A DNA stretch of 17,191 nt from Comamonadaceae bacterium (GTDB lineage Bacteria > Pseudomonadota > Gammaproteobacteria > Burkholderiales > Burkholderiaceae): positions 1 to 17,191 of the forward strand of contig CANCCJ010000050.1 of the NCBI GenBank assembly GCA_947374535.1, read 5' to 3'. The translations under genes were made by a program, and so were the position numbers. How positions within the stretch are numbered: position 1 is the stretch's first letter; each line of letters begins with the position of its first letter. Below the pieces are notes generated by a model, which worked only from the letters and a program-made list of their open reading frames with translations, had not been told where the DNA came from and searched no databases. Below, in pieces: positions 14,301 to 17,191 of this stretch.

Positions 14301-17191
14301 GCGTCAGCCTCCTCTGCGTGGTCCGCGCTGTCTGCATTCAGGTGAATCACTTTGGCGGCTTTGAGCATGGGTTCGTACAAGCGGGTGGCCCAATGGTTCA
14401 GGTCAGCTTCCACATCTTCAAAACTTGTGAACACACGTTGTAAGGCGGGCGAGTCTGTGTATTCGCCGCTCTTGCCAAAGCCGCCTTTAAACGCAGCTTG
14501 CGCTTTGCCCATCGCATCTTTGCTGCCGCCGTACACGCCCATCACAAACGCGCAGGCGGTTTTGGCGGCCACGGGCAGGGGCTGCGTCCATGCTTCTAGA
14601 TACGCATCGCACAGGTCTTGCAAATGTTCTTGCGCTTGTTCCGCTTGGATGGGCTTGAGTTCGATGGCTGCATCAAAACCAATTTGCACGCTGGTGGTGG
14701 GCGTGCCACTGGCGCACGCGGCCAAGTGGTGCAGCCACAGTTGGTTGAGCGTGTCGATGCGGGCGACTTGGTTTTCTTTTTTGCCTTCAGTTACCGCGCC
14801 TGGGCGTAGGGCCACTTGCAGCCACTGCTGCCCAGCGTCATGCGCTTTGCCGTTTGAGTGCCAAATGGTTTGGCCATTGGCCCACTCGGCACTCAGGTGC
14901 GTGTGGCCCAGTTGCCAGTGGGCGGATTGCACGCTCAAGTGCTTGGGCCACTTGGGCAACAACACATCCATTTGCTCGCGCAGTTTTTCGCGGTCGTTCT
15001 CAAACAGGTGTTGCTGCGCTTCGCCAAAACCGGCCATGGCCAGTTGGCCACTCAGGCGCAATTGGTCGATGGCTTGCTGCGCATCTTCGGCTTGTGCAAT
15101 GCGTTGGTTGAGTTTGTATTTTTCTAAACCGTCCAGCGAAAAAGGCTCTTCTTCCTCGGCGGCTACTTCGGGCTGGTCTAGGCGCAAGCGCAAGCGGTCT
15201 ACCAAAAACACTTCCACGGGTTGACGCAACAAGCGTTGCAAATGTTGCAGCGTCAGCTCGGTGGGTGCTGCTTCGCTTGGCGTTGATTCGTTTGACGCAT
15301 TTGGCGCAGACGAAGCAGAGGACGACAACAACGCTCGCTGCCAATCATCCGCATAGGTTTGGAACGTGGAGCCTTGCGTGAAGTACTTGGGCGAAAACGC
15401 CTGCAGCGGCTGCAGTGGTGCAACGCAGGCGGGCGTGGGTTCGCCCTTGTCATTGCGCTGCGTCCACACTGCATTGAGGTAGTCCATCAGCTGCGCCACC
15501 AACACCGAAGGGGGCTTCACTTCATGGTCGGTTGTGCGGCGGCCTTGCCAGCTGATGTAGAGCTTGTCGCGTGCCGACAGCAGCGCTTCTAAAAACAAAT
15601 AGCGGTCGTCCTCGCGGCGCGAGCGGTCGCCTGCGCGCCAGTGTGATTGGGTTCTGCCTGCGTGTGCGGCGTCGCTCATCAAATCAAAGTCGCGTGGGGT
15701 TTGGCTGCGTGGGTAGTCGCCATCGTTCATACCCAGCAAGCACACGCACTTGAACGGAATCGAGCGCATGGGCATGAGCGTGGCGAACTGCACGCCACCG
15801 CCAAAAAAGCGGCGTTGCATGGCGGGCTGTTGCAGTTGGGCCATCCAGTGTTCGCGCACCACCACCAGTGGCAGCGGGCTGTCGAGGCGGGCCAGTTGGC
15901 ATTCGGCCAGCCATGTTTCGAGCGGGGCCATCACGCGTTCGATCAAACGCTCGTCGGCTTCATCGCTCGGCTTGAAGAACAAAGCCACTAGCTGCTGCAA
16001 CACGGCCACCCATTCGGTGGGCGTGTGGTCTTGGCGCAGTTTGAGCAGCGCCATTTGTGTGTGGCGCAGCCATTGCAGCAGGCCATCGACCACGCGTGCG
16101 TCTAGTCCGCCCACGCCGGCTTGCGGCAGGGTGTCGGCCCACGGTGTGGCGAGGTCGTCGACAGCGCCTGTGGCGTAGCCCAGCAGCAAACGCTCGATGC
16201 CAAACAGCCAACTGTTTTGGTTGGCGTCGGCCATGTCGGGCGCAATGCCCCACGGTTTGCGGTGTGGCGCGTCTAGGCCCCAGCGCACGCCGGCGTCGGC
16301 CAGCCAAGTGTCGAGCTGGGCCACGTCGTGTGCTTCTAAGCTGAAGCGTTCGCGCACGGCGGCCACTTCAAACAGGCTTTGCCACTCCACGCGCGTCACG
16401 CGCAGTTGGGGCAGTTGCAGCAGCGTGTCTAGCGCTTGCACCAGTGGTTCGGTGCGCGGCGTGGTGTCGGCCACGGTGTAGGGCAGGTGGCGCGGGTCAT
16501 GGGTTTGGGCGTTGTGCGAGAAACGGCCAAACACCGCATGGATGTGCGGCGCAAAGTTGGCCATGTCGGGCACCATCACCATGATATCGGCGGGCTTCAA
16601 CGTGGGGTCAGCATCCAGCCACGCCAACAGTCGGTCGTGCAGCACCTCTACCTCGCGCTGGGCCGAGTGCGTTTGCACAAAGCGCACGCTGGTGTCGTCT
16701 GCGGACACGTCGGTTAAATGGTCGGGCAGTGGCGCAAGGTTGAGCAGGGACGACTGCAAGTGCTCCAGCATCGTGGGCTCGCGGCCTTGGTCGGCGGCTG
16801 TGTCTGCGGGATCGACAAACACATCCACGCGGTTGAACTGGCCTTTGTATTGATCCACATCGTCAAAGCCATCGAGCAAGTGCAAATAGTCGCGGCCATG
16901 TTTGCCCCATGCGGCTAGCAGGGGGTGCGTGTCGGTGTGCAGGGTGTATTGATCGGCCTCGGACAGCGAGCCATCGTCTTGCGGCACGGGCAACCCGGCT
17001 TTGTGTGCTTGGCGTTGCTTGGCGAGTTTTGCCAATGGCACGCGGCTTTCCACCACATGGCCCCAGTAGTGCTGACAGGGGTTTTGCACCAGCATGAGCA
17101 CTTGGCACACGCGGCCCAAAGCGGCCAGCGCCTGCACGGTTTGCATGGGCAGCGACGTCACGCCAAACACCATGATGCGATGCGGCACACC
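14297..17191 (-). CDS. recC: Exodeoxyribonuclease V gamma subunit (RecC), 5' end outside window
   Basis: Scaffold subunit of RecBCD that recognises Chi and splits the DNA strands. The visible 964 residues lack the N-terminus: the sequence begins at PHRIMVFGVTSLPMQTVQAL, which corresponds to about residue 205 of E. coli RecC (PSRVFICGISALPP in my memory), so roughly 200 residues lie beyond the right edge. Other RecC segments are visible: NPCQHYWG, LLAAWGKHGRDYLHLL, VQTHSAQREVEVLHDRLL, FKCVCLLGMNDGDYPRSQTP and AGDRSRREDDRYLFLEALL. The family carries a degenerate helicase fold and an inactive nuclease-like C-terminal domain. The frame stays open to 17191; a GTG at 17188 is not considered the real start. 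The TGA stop overlaps the recB ATG by four bases. Confidence 0.96.
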   Translation of the reverse strand, partial: GVPHRIMVFGVTSLPMQTVQALAALGRVCQVLMLVQNPCQHYWGHVVESRVPLAKLAKQRQAHKAGLPVPQDDGSLSEADQYTLHTDTHPLLAAWGKHGRDYLHLLDGFDDVDQYKGQFNRVDVFVDPADTAADQGREPTMLEHLQSSLLNLAPLPDHLTDVSADDTSVRFVQTHSAQREVEVLHDRLLAWLDADPTLKPADIMVMVPDMANFAPHIHAVFGRFSHNAQTHDPRHLPYTVADTTPRTEPLVQALDTLLQLPQLRVTRVEWQSLFEVAAVRERFSLEAHDVAQLDTWLADAGVRWGLDAPHRKPWGIAPDMADANQNSWLFGIERLLLGYATGAVDDLATPWADTLPQAGVGGLDARVVDGLLQWLRHTQMALLKLRQDHTPTEWVAVLQQLVALFFKPSDEADERLIERVMAPLETWLAECQLARLDSPLPLVVVREHWMAQLQQPAMQRRFFGGGVQFATLMPMRSIPFKCVCLLGMNDGDYPRSQTPRDFDLMSDAAHAGRTQSHWRAGDRSRREDDRYLFLEALLSARDKLYISWQGRRTTDHEVKPPSVLVAQLMDYLNAVWTQRNDKGEPTPACVAPLQPLQAFSPKYFTQGSTFQTYADDWQRALLSSSASSAPNASNESTPSEAAPTELTLQHLQRLLRQPVEVFLVDRLRLRLDQPEVAAEEEEPFSLDGLEKYKLNQRIAQAEDAQQAIDQLRLSGQLAMAGFGEAQQHLFENDREKLREQMDVLLPKWPKHLSVQSAHWQLGHTHLSAEWANGQTIWHSNGKAHDAGQQWLQVALRPGAVTEGKKENQVARIDTLNQLWLHHLAACASGTPTTSVQIGFDAAIELKPIQAEQAQEHLQDLCDAYLEAWTQPLPVAAKTACAFVMGVYGGSKDAMGKAQAAFKGGFGKSGEYTDSPALQRVFTSFEDVEADLNHWATRLYEPMLKAAKVIHLNADSADHAEEADA
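14308..14313 (-). promoter_or_regulatory. Ribosome binding site of recB inside recC
   Basis: Complete AGGAGG on the minus strand, seven bases before the recB ATG, lying within the last codons of recC; it allows efficient independent initiation in addition to the ATGA stop-start overlap. Confidence 0.75.

Noticed and set aside
14352..15224. Plus-strand open frame of 290 codons opposite recC
   Set aside because: Cys/Ser/Ala-rich shadow of the recC coding frame without family features.
1..17191. tRNA, rRNA, CRISPR array, insertion sequences, attachment sites, riboswitches
   Set aside because: Looked for in the intergenic regions and edges; none seen. Genes fill nearly all of the window and the gaps are all under 150 bases.

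Overview
The window reads as ordinary chromosome of a beta-proteobacterium, most likely Burkholderiales/Comamonadaceae. This rests on the moderately high GC, the protein character (Acs, bactofilin, TonB/ExbB and RecBCD all look betaproteobacterial) and the absence of phage, IS, tRNA or CRISPR sequence. The genus-level guess is inference. Almost everything is on the minus strand; only one ParA-like gene is on the plus strand.

Left end (1-1720, minus): a bactofilin gene, then a TonB-type energy transducer, then exbB, which runs out of the window. Divergent from the bactofilin gene is an orphan ParA/MinD-type ATPase (1863-2492, plus), with no ParB beside it. A near-perfect bidirectional hairpin terminator (2512-2551) separates it from the convergent acsA (2591-4555, minus), which encodes acetyl-CoA synthetase.

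Middle (4680-8422, minus): a three-gene cassette in the order zorA, zorB, zorC. ZorA is a MotA/TolQ/ExbB-like stator with a long helical tail. ZorB is a MotB/OmpA-like peptidoglycan-binding stator partner. ZorC is an EH-signature protein. This matches the core of the Zorya anti-phage system, but no zorD (helicase/nuclease) or zorE (HNH nuclease) follows; acsA comes next.

Right part (8487-17191, minus): recC (5' end outside the window), recB, a small VOC/glyoxalase-fold gene and recD, spaced by -4, +11 and +4 bases. zorA starts 64 bases after recD, on the same strand, with no terminator I can see. The whole stretch recC-recB-VOC-recD-zorA-zorB-zorC could therefore be one transcription unit.

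The most interesting possibility is that a Zorya sensor/motor (ZorABC) lacking its dedicated nuclease is genetically coupled to RecBCD, a helicase-nuclease that attacks free DNA ends. The gene order and missing nuclease are seen in the sequence; the functional coupling is inference. Every stretch between genes is shorter than 150 bases and is described in the features or notes.
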